Below are positions 19,932 to 27,727 of a stretch of 64,000 bases of DNA, piece after piece. The notes below the pieces were generated by a model, which saw only the letters and a list, made by a program, of their open reading frames with translations, made no database searches and was not told the origin of the DNA. The DNA comes from Agromyces mediolanus. Lineage in GTDB: Bacteria > Actinomycetota > Actinomycetes > Actinomycetales > Microbacteriaceae. The translations under genes and the position numbers were made by a program. Each line of letters opens with the position of its first letter. Within the stretch, counting starts at the first letter, position 1. The stretch is taken from contig NZ_BMRJ01000005.1 in the NCBI RefSeq assembly GCF_014648575.1, positions 22,457 to 86,456 on the forward strand. The letters are read 5' to 3'.

Positions 19932-20792
19932 CCCAAGGACTCCGCCGGCCACCTGATCCCCGGCCGCCTCCCCGCCCCCCGCACGGTGCCCGGCGCGATC
20001 GCCCGCCCCGAGTACGTCGGGCGGGCTGCGCCCCGCCCGAACTCCGAGGGCGACCGCTACTCGACCGCGGAGGTCGAGCGCATCCGCGCGGCCGGCCGCA
20101 TCGCCGCCGGCGCCATCGACGCAGCATCCGCCGCGATCGTCCCCGGGGTCACGACCGCCGAACTCGACCGCATCGTGCACGAGTACGTGGTCGGCCACGG
20201 CGCCTACCCCTCGACGCTCGGCTACCGGGGGTTCCCCGCCTCGAGCTGCACCTCGGTCAACGAGGTGATCTGCCACGGCATCCCCGACGACACCGTGCTC
20301 GACGAGGGCGACCTCGTGAACCTCGACGTCACGGCCTACCTCGACGGAATGCACGGCGACACGAACGCGACGTTCCTCGTGGGCGACGCCGCGGAGGCGA
20401 CGCGGCTCCTCGTCGAGCGCACGCGCGAGGCGCTCGCCCGCGGCATCAAAGCGGTCGCCCCGGGGCGCCAGGTGAACGTCATCGGGCGCGCCATCGAGGC
20501 CTACGCGAAGCGCTTCGGCTACGGCGTCGTGCGCGACTACACCGGCCACGGCGTCGGACGGGCCTTCCACACCGGTCTCGTGATCCCGCACTACGACGCG
20601 CCCGAGCACGACACGGTGATCGAGCCGGGGATGGTGTTCACGATCGAGCCGATGCTCACCCTCGGCACCACCGAGTGGGACCTCTGGGCCGACGACTGGA
20701 CCGTGGTCACCCGCGACCGCTCCCTCACCGCGCAGTTCGAGCACACCCTCGTCGTCACCGAGCGCGGCGCCGAGATCCTCACGCTCCCCTGA
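19929..20792 (+). CDS. map: Type I methionine aminopeptidase
   Basis: Removes the initiator methionine from new proteins. It has 287 residues with an N-terminal extension of about 45 residues before the catalytic domain. The pita-bread fold and metal ligands are visible: [64 protein letters not shown], and [10 protein letters not shown]. The ATG is 6 bases after TAGGCT, so the mRNA should be leaderless. It is divergent from the SPOR-like gene, and ppgK follows 30 bases later with its own promoter. Confidence 0.95.
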   Translation: MPKDSAGHLIPGRLPAPRTVPGAIARPEYVGRAAPRPNSEGDRYSTAEVERIRAAGRIAAGAIDAASAAIVPGVTTAELDRIVHEYVVGHGAYPSTLGYRGFPASSCTSVNEVICHGIPDDTVLDEGDLVNLDVTAYLDGMHGDTNATFLVGDAAEATRLLVERTREALARGIKAVAPGRQVNVIGRAIEAYAKRFGYGVVRDYTGHGVGRAFHTGLVIPHYDAPEHDTVIEPGMVFTIEPMLTLGTTEWDLWADDWTVVTRDRSLTAQFEHTLVVTERGAEILTLP

Positions 20793-20822
20793 ACCACGGG
20801 ACCGCCGGGTAGGGTGAACGCC

Positions 20823-21575
20823 ATGACGCAGGACCTCGCGATCGGCATCGACATCGGCGGCACCGGCATCAAGGGGGCGGTCGTCGACCTCGCGAGCGGC
20901 GAGCTCGTCTCGCCCCGCCGAAAGGTCGCCACCCCCGAGGGCGGCCGTCCGGCCGACATCGTCGAGGCCGCGAGCACGCTCCTCGAAGAGTTCTCCGAGT
21001 CAGGCGGCGACGGGCTCCCCCTCGGCGTGTGCTTCCCCGCCGTCGTGAAGCGGGGGCTCACCCTCTCGGCGGCGAACGTCTCGCACGAGTGGATCGGCCT
21101 GCACGCCGAGGAGCTCTTCGAGCAGGCGCTCGGCCGGGACATCCACTTCATCAACGACGCCGACGCGGCGGGGGTCGCCGAGCTCCGCTACGGGGCCGCC
21201 CGCGGCGCCGACGGCCTCGTCATCCTGACCACCCTCGGCACCGGCATCGGCTCGGCGTTCCTCTACGACGGCGTGCTCGTGCCGAACACGGAGCTCGGGC
21301 ATCTCGAACTCGACGGCGACGACGCCGAGCACCGCGCCGCGTACTCGGCGATGGAGCGCGAGGACCTCGACTGGGCGGAGTGGGCGAAGCGCCTGCAGCG
21401 CTACTACGCCCACCTCGAGATGCTCTTCTCCCCCGACCTGTTCGTGGTCGGCGGCGGCGTCTCGAAGCACCACGAGCAGTTCCTGCCGCTGCTCGAGCTG
21501 ACCACGCCGATCGTGCCCGCCGTGCACCGAAACAACGCGGGCATCCTCGGCGCCGCCTCGCTCGCGGCCGACTGA
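20823..21575 (+). CDS. ppgK: Polyphosphate glucokinase (ROK family)
   Basis: Phosphorylates glucose using polyphosphate or ATP. It has 250 residues. The phosphate-binding motif GIDIGGTGIKGAVVD opens the protein, NDADAAGVAE is the glucose-site segment, and LTTLGTGIGSAF follows. The C-terminus VGGGVSKHHEQFLP matches actinobacterial PPGK rather than longer ROK repressors. I chose ATG 20823, 7 bases after TAGGGT (20810-20815), over a GTG at 20814 that overlaps the -10 box. Strict use of polyphosphate versus ATP cannot be read from sequence. Confidence 0.92.
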   Translation: MTQDLAIGIDIGGTGIKGAVVDLASGELVSPRRKVATPEGGRPADIVEAASTLLEEFSESGGDGLPLGVCFPAVVKRGLTLSAANVSHEWIGLHAEELFEQALGRDIHFINDADAAGVAELRYGAARGADGLVILTTLGTGIGSAFLYDGVLVPNTELGHLELDGDDAEHRAAYSAMEREDLDWAEWAKRLQRYYAHLEMLFSPDLFVVGGGVSKHHEQFLPLLELTTPIVPAVHRNNAGILGAASLAAD

Positions 21576-21611
21576 GCGATCGCGCGCCACAGGGGGCCGG
21601 GCGGATGAGGT

Positions 21612-21993
<382 letters not shown>

Positions 21994-21999
21994 CGGGCC

Positions 22000-22005
22000 A
22001 GTCTA
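22000..22005 (-). promoter_or_regulatory. -10 box of rnpB
   Basis: TAGACT on the minus strand, 6-7 bases before the predicted RNase P RNA 5' end. Confidence 0.65.
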
Positions 22006-22043
22006 CCGGGCGGGAGCGCCGACGCCCTGCCGCCCGGCGCGGT

Positions 22044-22781
22044 TCAGAGCCCGGACTCCTCGGTGCGGACCAGGATGCGGTCGCACTCGGGGCACTGCAC
22101 GACCTCGTCGGGCGCCGAACGGCGCACCGCTTCGAGGTCGCTGCCCGTGAGCGTCATCGTGCAGCCGCCGCAGGTGCGCTGGCGGAGCAGCGCCGCACCC
22201 ACCCCGGCTCCCCGCTCGCGGCGCTGCTCGTAGAAGGCGAGCAGTGCCTCGGGCACCGTGGCCGCGACCGTGCCGCGATCGCGGACGGCCTGCTCGCGCT
22301 CGGTCTCGAGGCCGGCGGCGGCCTCGGCCCGCTCGGACTCGAGCTGCTGCTGCGCGACGGCGATGCCGGCGCGCTCGTCGTCGATCGCCGCGACCGCGGA
22401 TTCCGCGCCCTCGACGCGCTCCATCACCACGAGCTCCTGGTCCTCCAGGTCGGAGAGGCGGCGGCGGAGGGAGACGAGTTCGGACTCGAGCGCCGCGACG
22501 TCCTTCACCGAGGAGGTCTGCGTGAGGCGCTCGCTGTCGCGCGCGATACGGGCCTCGACCATCTCGACGTCGGACTCGATGCGCTTGAGCTCCGCGCGGG
22601 TGTCCTCGAGGACCCCGTGCGCCTCGGCGCGGGAGCGGCGCACGCCGTCGTCGCGGCTCGCGAGTTCGGCGAGCGGCGCCGCCTGGGGCAGGTTGCCGAG
22701 TCGGTGCGTGAGCTGGGCGATGCGGGTGTCGATCGCCTGGAGCCGCAGCAGCGTCTCCTGGTCGGCGGGGCTGGCCTTCAC
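22044..22781 (-). CDS. Coiled-coil C4 zinc-ribbon protein
   Basis: A 245-residue protein with about 185 residues of Glu/Arg/Ala-rich coiled coil, then a C-terminal four-cysteine zinc ribbon, CGGCTMTL and CPECDRIL. This is the family of helical-hairpin zinc-ribbon proteins next to Nif3-like genes in actinobacteria; a nucleic-acid or ribosome-linked role has been proposed for the family. GTG at 22781 is preferred because GAGGAG lies about 7 bases upstream; an open frame continues upstream into unrelated sequence. It follows the Nif3-like gene by 43 bases and is probably co-transcribed. Confidence 0.85.
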   Translation of the reverse strand: MKASPADQETLLRLQAIDTRIAQLTHRLGNLPQAAPLAELASRDDGVRRSRAEAHGVLEDTRAELKRIESDVEMVEARIARDSERLTQTSSVKDVAALESELVSLRRRLSDLEDQELVVMERVEGAESAVAAIDDERAGIAVAQQQLESERAEAAAGLETEREQAVRDRGTVAATVPEALLAFYEQRRERGAGVGAALLRQRTCGGCTMTLTGSDLEAVRRSAPDEVVQCPECDRILVRTEESGL

Positions 22782-22824
22782 GTGTTGCTCCTCGTGGGGT
22801 CGGCGGTCGGGATGGCTGGACGGG

Positions 22825-23643
22825 TCATTGGACGACCTGGAAGTCCCAGGGGTCGGTGCGCAGCTCGGAGACGACGACGTCGAGCCCGGGCAGATCTTCG
22901 CGGAGCTCGGCGGCGGCGCGGTCGAGCCAGAGCCACTCGCTCGCCCAGTGGGAGACGTCGAGCAGCGCGGGCCCGCCGCCGACGAGCGCCTGCTCGCGCG
23001 CCTCGGAGGCGGGGTGGTGGCGGAGGTCGGCGGTGACGTAGACGTCGGCCGCGCGGACCGCGGGGTCGCCGAGCAGCGAGTCGCCAGCACCGCCGCACAG
23101 CGCGACCGTCTCGACCGGCTCGTCGAATCCGCCGGCGGCCCGGACCCCGGTCGCGGTGGGCGGCAGGAGCTCGGCGAGCCGGCGGGCGAAGCGGCCGAGC
23201 GTCGTCGGCTCGGGGAGGCGGCCGACCCGGCCGAGGCCGGTGCGGCCGTCGGGCGACGGCACGATCGGGCGGACGTCGAGCAGCCCGAGACGCTCGGCGA
23301 GCACCGCGGAGGTGCCCGTCTCGACCACGTCGGCGTTCGTGTGGGCGGCGACGAGCGCGCAGCCGCCGCGGATGAGCTTCGCGAGCACGGCGCCCTTGTA
23401 GCGGTCTTCGGCGACCGTCGTGACGCCGCGGAGCAGGAGCGGGTGGTGCGCGATCACGAGGTCGAAGCCCCCGTCGATCGCTTCGTCGACCGTCGCCTGC
23501 ACGGCGTCGACGACGAGCAAGATGCGTCGGACCTCGGCCTTCGGGTCGCCGGCGACGAGCCCGGCGGCGTCCCACGGCTCCATGCCGGAGATCGGCCAGC
23601 GTCGTTCGACGACGTCGAGCACCTCGGCGAGCGTGCGGCTCAT
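22825..23643 (-). CDS. Nif3-like dinuclear metal centre protein
   Basis: A 272-residue member of the Nif3/YbgI (GTP cyclohydrolase 1 type 2 homolog) family. It starts with MSRTLAEVLDVVERRWPISG. Metal-binding pieces are visible: GFDLVIAHHPLLLRGV, VAAHTNADV, and DVYVTADLRHHPASEA. Members bind two metal ions, but the physiological reaction is unsettled. The ATG at 23643 starts the conserved domain; the open frame upstream to 23856 crosses the direct repeat and the island edge and is not coding. It is in the same orientation as the zinc-ribbon gene downstream. Confidence 0.88.
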   Translation of the reverse strand: MSRTLAEVLDVVERRWPISGMEPWDAAGLVAGDPKAEVRRILLVVDAVQATVDEAIDGGFDLVIAHHPLLLRGVTTVAEDRYKGAVLAKLIRGGCALVAAHTNADVVETGTSAVLAERLGLLDVRPIVPSPDGRTGLGRVGRLPEPTTLGRFARRLAELLPPTATGVRAAGGFDEPVETVALCGGAGDSLLGDPAVRAADVYVTADLRHHPASEAREQALVGGGPALLDVSHWASEWLWLDRAAAELREDLPGLDVVVSELRTDPWDFQVVQ

Positions 23644-23707
23644 GCGCGCGGGGCCCGGTGCTCGGCGCCGGTGGAGCGCTCGCAATGGTCCACGGTCGTG
23701 CTCACCT

Positions 23708-23744
23708 TCCCGGCCGCGCCGGATACGCGGGTCCGTGCCTCGGA
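23708..23744. repeat. 37-bp direct repeat, left copy
   Basis: Starts TCCCGGCCGCGCCGGATACG and ends CCGTGCCTCGGA. It matches the right copy at 27026-27062 at 36 of 37 positions; base 23724 is T here and C there. It marks the left edge of the GC-poorer insert. Confidence 0.85.
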
Positions 23745-23785
23745 CCATCGTATCGCCGAGTGCACTCCGCCAATCGAGCGTCCGT

Positions 23786-25000
23786 TCAGGCGACGCCAAA
23801 CACTCTCGACAACCGGTCGATCGAGCCCGCGGTCCAGTCTTCAACAAACTTGACATTGCTACCGAAGAAGGACTCGGACCAAGCGTCGCGCGCGTCTAGA
23901 AACGCCACTCTTGCCAGTTCGACAAGGAGCCCTGGCTGCACCCGAATTCGGCGCTCAAGTCGCTCAAAGCCCCAGAGCGAAACATCCTCAAAGCGACGGC
24001 TGCGGCCAAACCGAAGTCCGAGATTCTCTTCCTTCGAGTACGCAGCAGTCGAAACCAGATCATACGCAGGCGACAGCCGTGGATTGCGACCATCGGGATA
24101 CAGAAGCGACCAGTTCTTCAAATGAGCGTCACCGTTGCCGGAAACGATATTGAAGACCATCCGTCGCACGAATTCTTCTAGCGAGGCCGTGTCATGCCCG
24201 CGGAAGCAGAGCGCCCCAATCGTTTCGTAGGCACCGTCATACTTTCGATCCGCCGCGAACCCACGCACCTGTGCAAAGTCCTCGATGTGCAAGGGCGTCC
24301 CGTCGTCTCGGCGATCAAATCTCTTGATCGCGTACGCGAACTCTTCGTTCGATGGCCACATTCCCATCGAGATTTCAAATGCATCATCACGGTGGAGAAG
24401 GTGGATCTCTGGTACCTCGAGGCCGGAAGCAGCAGCCCACGCCATCGTTGCAAACTCGTTCTCGGGCACTGATCGGTGGACTGGGTGCGGCAATTTGACA
24501 ATCCAATGCCCACCGGCGCCGTGCGCAGGGATTGTGAACCGATCACCTTGTCTCGCCATCGAGAACTTCAGCCCTACACCGGCAAGAGAGAATTTGATTG
24601 GCCCTGAAGGGAGGATCACTCCGGCGACGTTGTCAACAGGAAGGCCTCCTTGCCAAGCAATGTCGGCCCCTTTCCCATCGACGATCTGCACAGCCCCTGG
24701 AAGGTCGTGACCGACTTGAGCGAGGAGTTCCATCTCCCGTGCCGGCGAGACCCGTCGATCGCGAGCGATCAGCTCGCGCAATCGCCCTTCTGGAAGCAAA
24801 TTCGCAAACCAGGCTGGAAGTCGCAGCGCCGAAGCCACATTGGATCGCTTGTGATCTTCGAACCAAAGCCCCAGTATGTTCCGGCCCGGATCCTCCCAGT
24901 ACTCCGGGAGAAAACTGAAGCGGACAAAGTCGCCGCGCTGATGAAGCACACCGACTTCTTGCCCAGCCAGCATCACAGCGTGGCGAGCATCATCCCTCAT
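23786..25000 (-). CDS. HipA family serine/threonine kinase (toxin-like)
   Basis: A 404-residue full-length HipA-type kinase. The N-terminal HipA domain is seen in WFANLLPEGRLRELIARD (about 64-81). The mid-domain motif FSLAGVGLKFSM (137-148) and YAIKRFDR (223-230) contact ATP in known HipA. Catalytic SGNGDAHLKNW (287-297) keeps the Asp291 and Asn296 expected for activity, and LSPAYDLV (309-316) supplies the metal-binding Asp314. All key residues are present, so an active kinase is likely. Known HipA toxins phosphorylate aminoacyl-tRNA synthetases and are held in check by HipB; no HipB-like DNA-binding gene is adjacent. The start overlaps the DUF262 stop by four bases (ATGA). Confidence 0.88.
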   Translation of the reverse strand: MRDDARHAVMLAGQEVGVLHQRGDFVRFSFLPEYWEDPGRNILGLWFEDHKRSNVASALRLPAWFANLLPEGRLRELIARDRRVSPAREMELLAQVGHDLPGAVQIVDGKGADIAWQGGLPVDNVAGVILPSGPIKFSLAGVGLKFSMARQGDRFTIPAHGAGGHWIVKLPHPVHRSVPENEFATMAWAAASGLEVPEIHLLHRDDAFEISMGMWPSNEEFAYAIKRFDRRDDGTPLHIEDFAQVRGFAADRKYDGAYETIGALCFRGHDTASLEEFVRRMVFNIVSGNGDAHLKNWSLLYPDGRNPRLSPAYDLVSTAAYSKEENLGLRFGRSRRFEDVSLWGFERLERRIRVQPGLLVELARVAFLDARDAWSESFFGSNVKFVEDWTAGSIDRLSRVFGVA

Positions 25001-26691
25001 CCGACGTCGAATCCTGGATCATCCAGGTCGTCCAGGTCATCCAGGTCATATTCAGCTAGGGGCGCGTTGGCCGGGAGATTCAATCCCATGCGCGCTTCAA
25101 GAAACTTCGTCACGGATGCGGCGATCGCGTCTCGCCTGAGCACGAGAAAGTCGTCGAACCGCCGCTCCAGGAGAGCGAGCGAAGCGCCTCCGCTAACAAA
25201 ATGCGAGGAGGCGATCATGTCCGCATCAATGAACAGGCTCGCCGTCCGGGCAAGTACGGTCCGAGCCTCTTCAACGGCGACGTCCTCCTCGGTCAAGATG
25301 AATCTCCCCCCAACCCCCGCAGCGAGCACTGGGGCCTGAATCCGTCCTCTGGGTACCACGTCGGAAATGATCCCATGCGCGGTCTCCGCCCCGTCCAAGC
25401 TTTCGGCAAGCGACAGCGGCTCGATTACTTCCCCATCAGAGAACCTTCGTGGCCCGTGCTCGTACATCGCACAGAGCATCACTTTCGTCGCTGCGGTATT
25501 GGTCCGAAACTGATTGACGTTCGGCTTGATGAACAAGAAGTCATCCGGCACCAACGCGAGCAGCTCCTGGACAGAACCTGACTCACTCTGAGGGTTGACG
25601 CGGCTCGCGAATCCTCGGCCCATCGCAGTGGCGCTGCCGCTGAAAATTGTCGGGGCAAGGGCAGCTCGCCAGAACCAACGCACAAGGAGATCACTGTTGC
25701 GCTCCAAAGGGTCCGGGAAGTGCGCGAAGAAGCGCGCGAGCGTGACAAGGAGGTACTTGTAGGGGAGCAATGTGATGTGCGGGACACCTGCACGCTCTTG
25801 CAGAAACGCGATTGCACGACGAAGCGCCTCGTGACCGCCTTGGAAAGCCTCCTCACGACTCTCGTCGGAGGCAACATCGAGACTGGCGCCCCGTTCCTCT
25901 GCGAACTCCTGCCGGAGATCTCGAGAAAAGTCTGCGTGGCGGCGAGCCAGAATCGCGTGGAGAACAGTGTCTCCGTCGATCGTTCCGAAGCCAGTGTTCG
26001 CGAGATCGTCAGCGATCGCTTGGATCGTCATCCCATCGTCGCTGCGCTCGCTAAACAGAGCATGGAAAACCTCAGCACGCCGCAGTTTTCGCCCGGCGTT
26101 GTTTGTCCGGTCAAAGATCTCTCGAAGAGTCTCCTCATCGCTCTCGTCAACGATAGAAGCTGGGACGGAGAAATCCCTCAGCCGGACGGCTACGTTGTTT
26201 ATCTCCCCGATGTACTCAGAGGCGTCCGGCCGGGCCTGAGCCCACTCGAGCAGCTGTCGCAGGTCAAAGAGTGTCGGAAGCGGCACGCGAAGATCATCCT
26301 CGCCACCGCCAAGGACAAACGCTCGTTTCGACAGATCGAAGTCAATCCTGAAACGCTCGGATGCATCGTACGCCTGTTGGGTTACCGCGTTCGCGATCGC
26401 GGTTATCCGCTGCTGTCCATCAACCACCCACATGGCCTCCGTCACCTCGGGTGCTTCAATATGCAGCTCACCCAGGCTCACTTCCGCTGCCTCCGCGCGA
26501 CGCCTCCACAAGAGAAGGCTGCCCACCGGGTATCCCTTCTGGATGCTGTCAAAGAGGCTTAAGACATCTCTTCGGTCCCAACGAAAGTTCCTCTGGAACT
26601 CCGGCACCCTCAGTCGCCCCTGTGACACCAGCCCGACGAGGTCCTCGATTCGATAAACGCCCGCTGTTGTACGTGTCGCAATCTCGGGCAT
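24997..26691 (-). CDS. DUF262 (GmrS/ParB-fold) protein
   Basis: A 564-residue protein with an N-terminal DUF262 domain: RVPEFQRNFRW (28-38), VVDGQQRITAIANAV (89-103), and FDRTNNAGRKLRRAE (193-207). In relatives (GmrSD, BrxU, SspE) this ParB/sulfiredoxin-like fold hydrolyses nucleotides and controls a nuclease. The usual partner HNH domain (DUF1524) is not recognisable here; the C-terminal half looks helical, with SHFVSGGASLALLERRFDDF, and ends in an acidic DLDD tandem repeat. ATG 26691 is preceded by TAGGA. The overlap with hipA suggests the two proteins act together, HipA possibly being the effector. Function is inferred, not known. Confidence 0.85.
   Translation of the reverse strand: MPEIATRTTAGVYRIEDLVGLVSQGRLRVPEFQRNFRWDRRDVLSLFDSIQKGYPVGSLLLWRRRAEAAEVSLGELHIEAPEVTEAMWVVDGQQRITAIANAVTQQAYDASERFRIDFDLSKRAFVLGGGEDDLRVPLPTLFDLRQLLEWAQARPDASEYIGEINNVAVRLRDFSVPASIVDESDEETLREIFDRTNNAGRKLRRAEVFHALFSERSDDGMTIQAIADDLANTGFGTIDGDTVLHAILARRHADFSRDLRQEFAEERGASLDVASDESREEAFQGGHEALRRAIAFLQERAGVPHITLLPYKYLLVTLARFFAHFPDPLERNSDLLVRWFWRAALAPTIFSGSATAMGRGFASRVNPQSESGSVQELLALVPDDFLFIKPNVNQFRTNTAATKVMLCAMYEHGPRRFSDGEVIEPLSLAESLDGAETAHGIISDVVPRGRIQAPVLAAGVGGRFILTEEDVAVEEARTVLARTASLFIDADMIASSHFVSGGASLALLERRFDDFLVLRRDAIAASVTKFLEARMGLNLPANAPLAEYDLDDLDDLDDPGFDVG
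25021..25047 (-). repeat. Three tandem 9-bp units in the DUF262 gene
   Basis: Three copies of RTCCAGGTC encode the acidic run DLDDLDDLDD near the DUF262 C-terminus. Copy-number change would keep the frame. Confidence 0.75.
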
Positions 26692-27025
26692 CTAGATTCC
26701 TATCTCGAGGCACTGCATCGTCGACTCCATCGGCGCAGATGTCGCGAAGCGCACCAGGAGTCTGGGCGCATCGACGACTCCTGCCAAGTCTGCACCAATC
26801 CTCGACTACCGAACACGAATCCGGTCCGAGTGTCGTGGGGCGCATCCTTAGGAGTCGATGGCATACACAGTTTCGGGTCTCCGAGGGGAGTCGAAACACT
26901 TGGAGAGCTCGTCGATATCGAGCCCGAGTATCTGCCTTGTTGAACTCGAGTTCGAAGCCGGAGAGCGGACCCACCGAGAATGCCTCTGACTGGCATTCAG
27001 ATCCGGCGCGCGTGAGCATGAGCTA
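26692..27025. other. Gene-free right end of the island
   Basis: Between the DUF262 start and the right repeat copy I find no convincing gene on either strand. Short open frames of 98-156 codons give Arg/Ser-rich sequence without a ribosome site or recognisable domain. In particular I see no helix-turn-helix antitoxin for HipA. The stretch may hold the promoter of the pair or decayed sequence. Confidence 0.5.
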
Positions 27026-27062
27026 TCCCGGCCGCGCCGGACACGCGGGTCCGTGCCTCGGA
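27026..27062. repeat. 37-bp direct repeat, right copy
   Basis: Same sequence as 23708-23744 with C at 27042. Its last bases adjoin the GAGACT box of the HxlR gene. Confidence 0.85.
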
Positions 27063-27072
27063 GACTGATTGC

Positions 27073-27630
27073 GTGCCACCATCAGTTTCTGCAGCTGTCG
27101 AACACCTTCCGGTGCCGAGCGGACGGTCGGAGTGTCCCATCAACATGACCGTGGAACTGCTCGGCGACCGCTGGTCCCTGATCGTCCTGCGGGACATCGT
27201 CTTCGGCGGCCATCGGCACTTCCGGGAGCTCCTCGGCAACTCGCTCGAGGGGAGCGCCTCGAACATCTTGTCCTCGCGATTGACGAAACTCGTCGAGGCG
27301 GGCCTCCTCACCCGCAACGAAGACGCGAGCCACCGGCAGAAGATCGACTATCGGCGCACGGAAGCGGCGATCGAGTTGGTCCCGGTTCTCGCGCAGCTCG
27401 GCGCGTGGGGGAATCGCTGGCTGCCCACTGCGCCGGAACTCGCGATCCGCGCTGCGATCCTCGCCGACGGCGGTCCCGAGCTGTGGGACCGCTTCATGAA
27501 CGAGCTCCGCGACGTGCATCTCCATGGGAAGCCGTCGGCGGCCGACAGCGTGATGGCGGAGCTCGCCCAGGCCTCCGCACGAGCGGCGGTGGGCCCGGCC
27601 GGGCTCGAACCGACGACATCCACGGTGTAA
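27073..27630 (+). CDS. HxlR family transcriptional regulator
   Basis: A 185-residue winged-helix regulator of the HxlR/YodB type. The domain is seen in CPINMTVELLGDRWSLIVLR (about residues 21-40) then FRELL...SSRLTKLVEAGLL. The cysteine in CPI is the one used for redox sensing in some relatives. The GTG start lies 6 bases after GAGACT (27061-27066), suggesting a leaderless mRNA. The reading frame runs 41 bases into DNA antisense to tRNA-Val and stops in its anticodon loop, giving an odd C-terminus, GPAGLEPTTSTV, so the original stop may have been lost. The target is unknown. Confidence 0.85.
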   Translation: MPPSVSAAVEHLPVPSGRSECPINMTVELLGDRWSLIVLRDIVFGGHRHFRELLGNSLEGSASNILSSRLTKLVEAGLLTRNEDASHRQKIDYRRTEAAIELVPVLAQLGAWGNRWLPTAPELAIRAAILADGGPELWDRFMNELRDVHLHGKPSAADSVMAELAQASARAAVGPAGLEPTTSTV

Positions 27631-27662
27631 ACGTGGCGCTCTACCAACTGAGCTACAGGCCC
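27590..27662 (-). tRNA. tRNA-Val (UAC anticodon)
   Basis: The acceptor GGGCCTG pairs with CGGGCCC. The D-arm is GCTC/GAGC, the anticodon stem CCACG/CGTGG holds loop TTTACAC with anticodon TAC, and the T-arm GTCGG/CCGGC encloses TTCGAGC. The discriminator is A, and the CCA end is not fully encoded. The 3' end overlaps the antisense HxlR gene. A TAGGAT box at 27687-27692 (minus strand) is a likely -10. Confidence 0.95.
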
Positions 27663-27727
27663 GCACGCGAAGCGCGGCGAGGCCCAATCCTACCGGCCGG
27701 CGAGGAGCCGGGCCGTACACTCGCGGT

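Larger units (their letters stand above)
23708..27062. mobile_element. Putative genomic island with DUF262-HipA pair
   Basis: About 3.3 kb between 37-bp direct repeats. Base composition changes sharply: bases 24001-24060 are 53% GC, whereas for example 33241-33300 are 83% GC. The insert holds two overlapping genes on the minus strand and roughly 330 bp of apparently non-coding DNA at its right end. No integrase, transposase or terminal inverted repeat is visible, so the mobiliser must act in trans or has been lost. The flanks, a Nif3-like gene and an HxlR regulator, look native. Confidence 0.7.

Noticed and set aside
23708-23744. Direct repeat as part of a tRNA or tmRNA attachment site
   Set aside because: The 37-mer does not match a tRNA 3' end; no T-arm sequence is present. 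The nearest tRNA is more than 500 bp from the right copy.
23658-24125. Plus-strand frame crossing the left direct repeat
   Set aside because: It spans the island boundary and is antisense to HipA; no conserved sequence.
26549-27019. Minus-strand frame of 156 codons as a possible antitoxin
   Set aside because: No helix-turn-helix or other fold is visible, and it overlaps the DUF262 start out of frame.
26361-27068. Plus-strand open frame of 235 codons across the island's right end
   Set aside because: It overlaps the DUF262 coding region, is Arg/Ser/Pro-rich, and has no ribosome site or recognisable domain.
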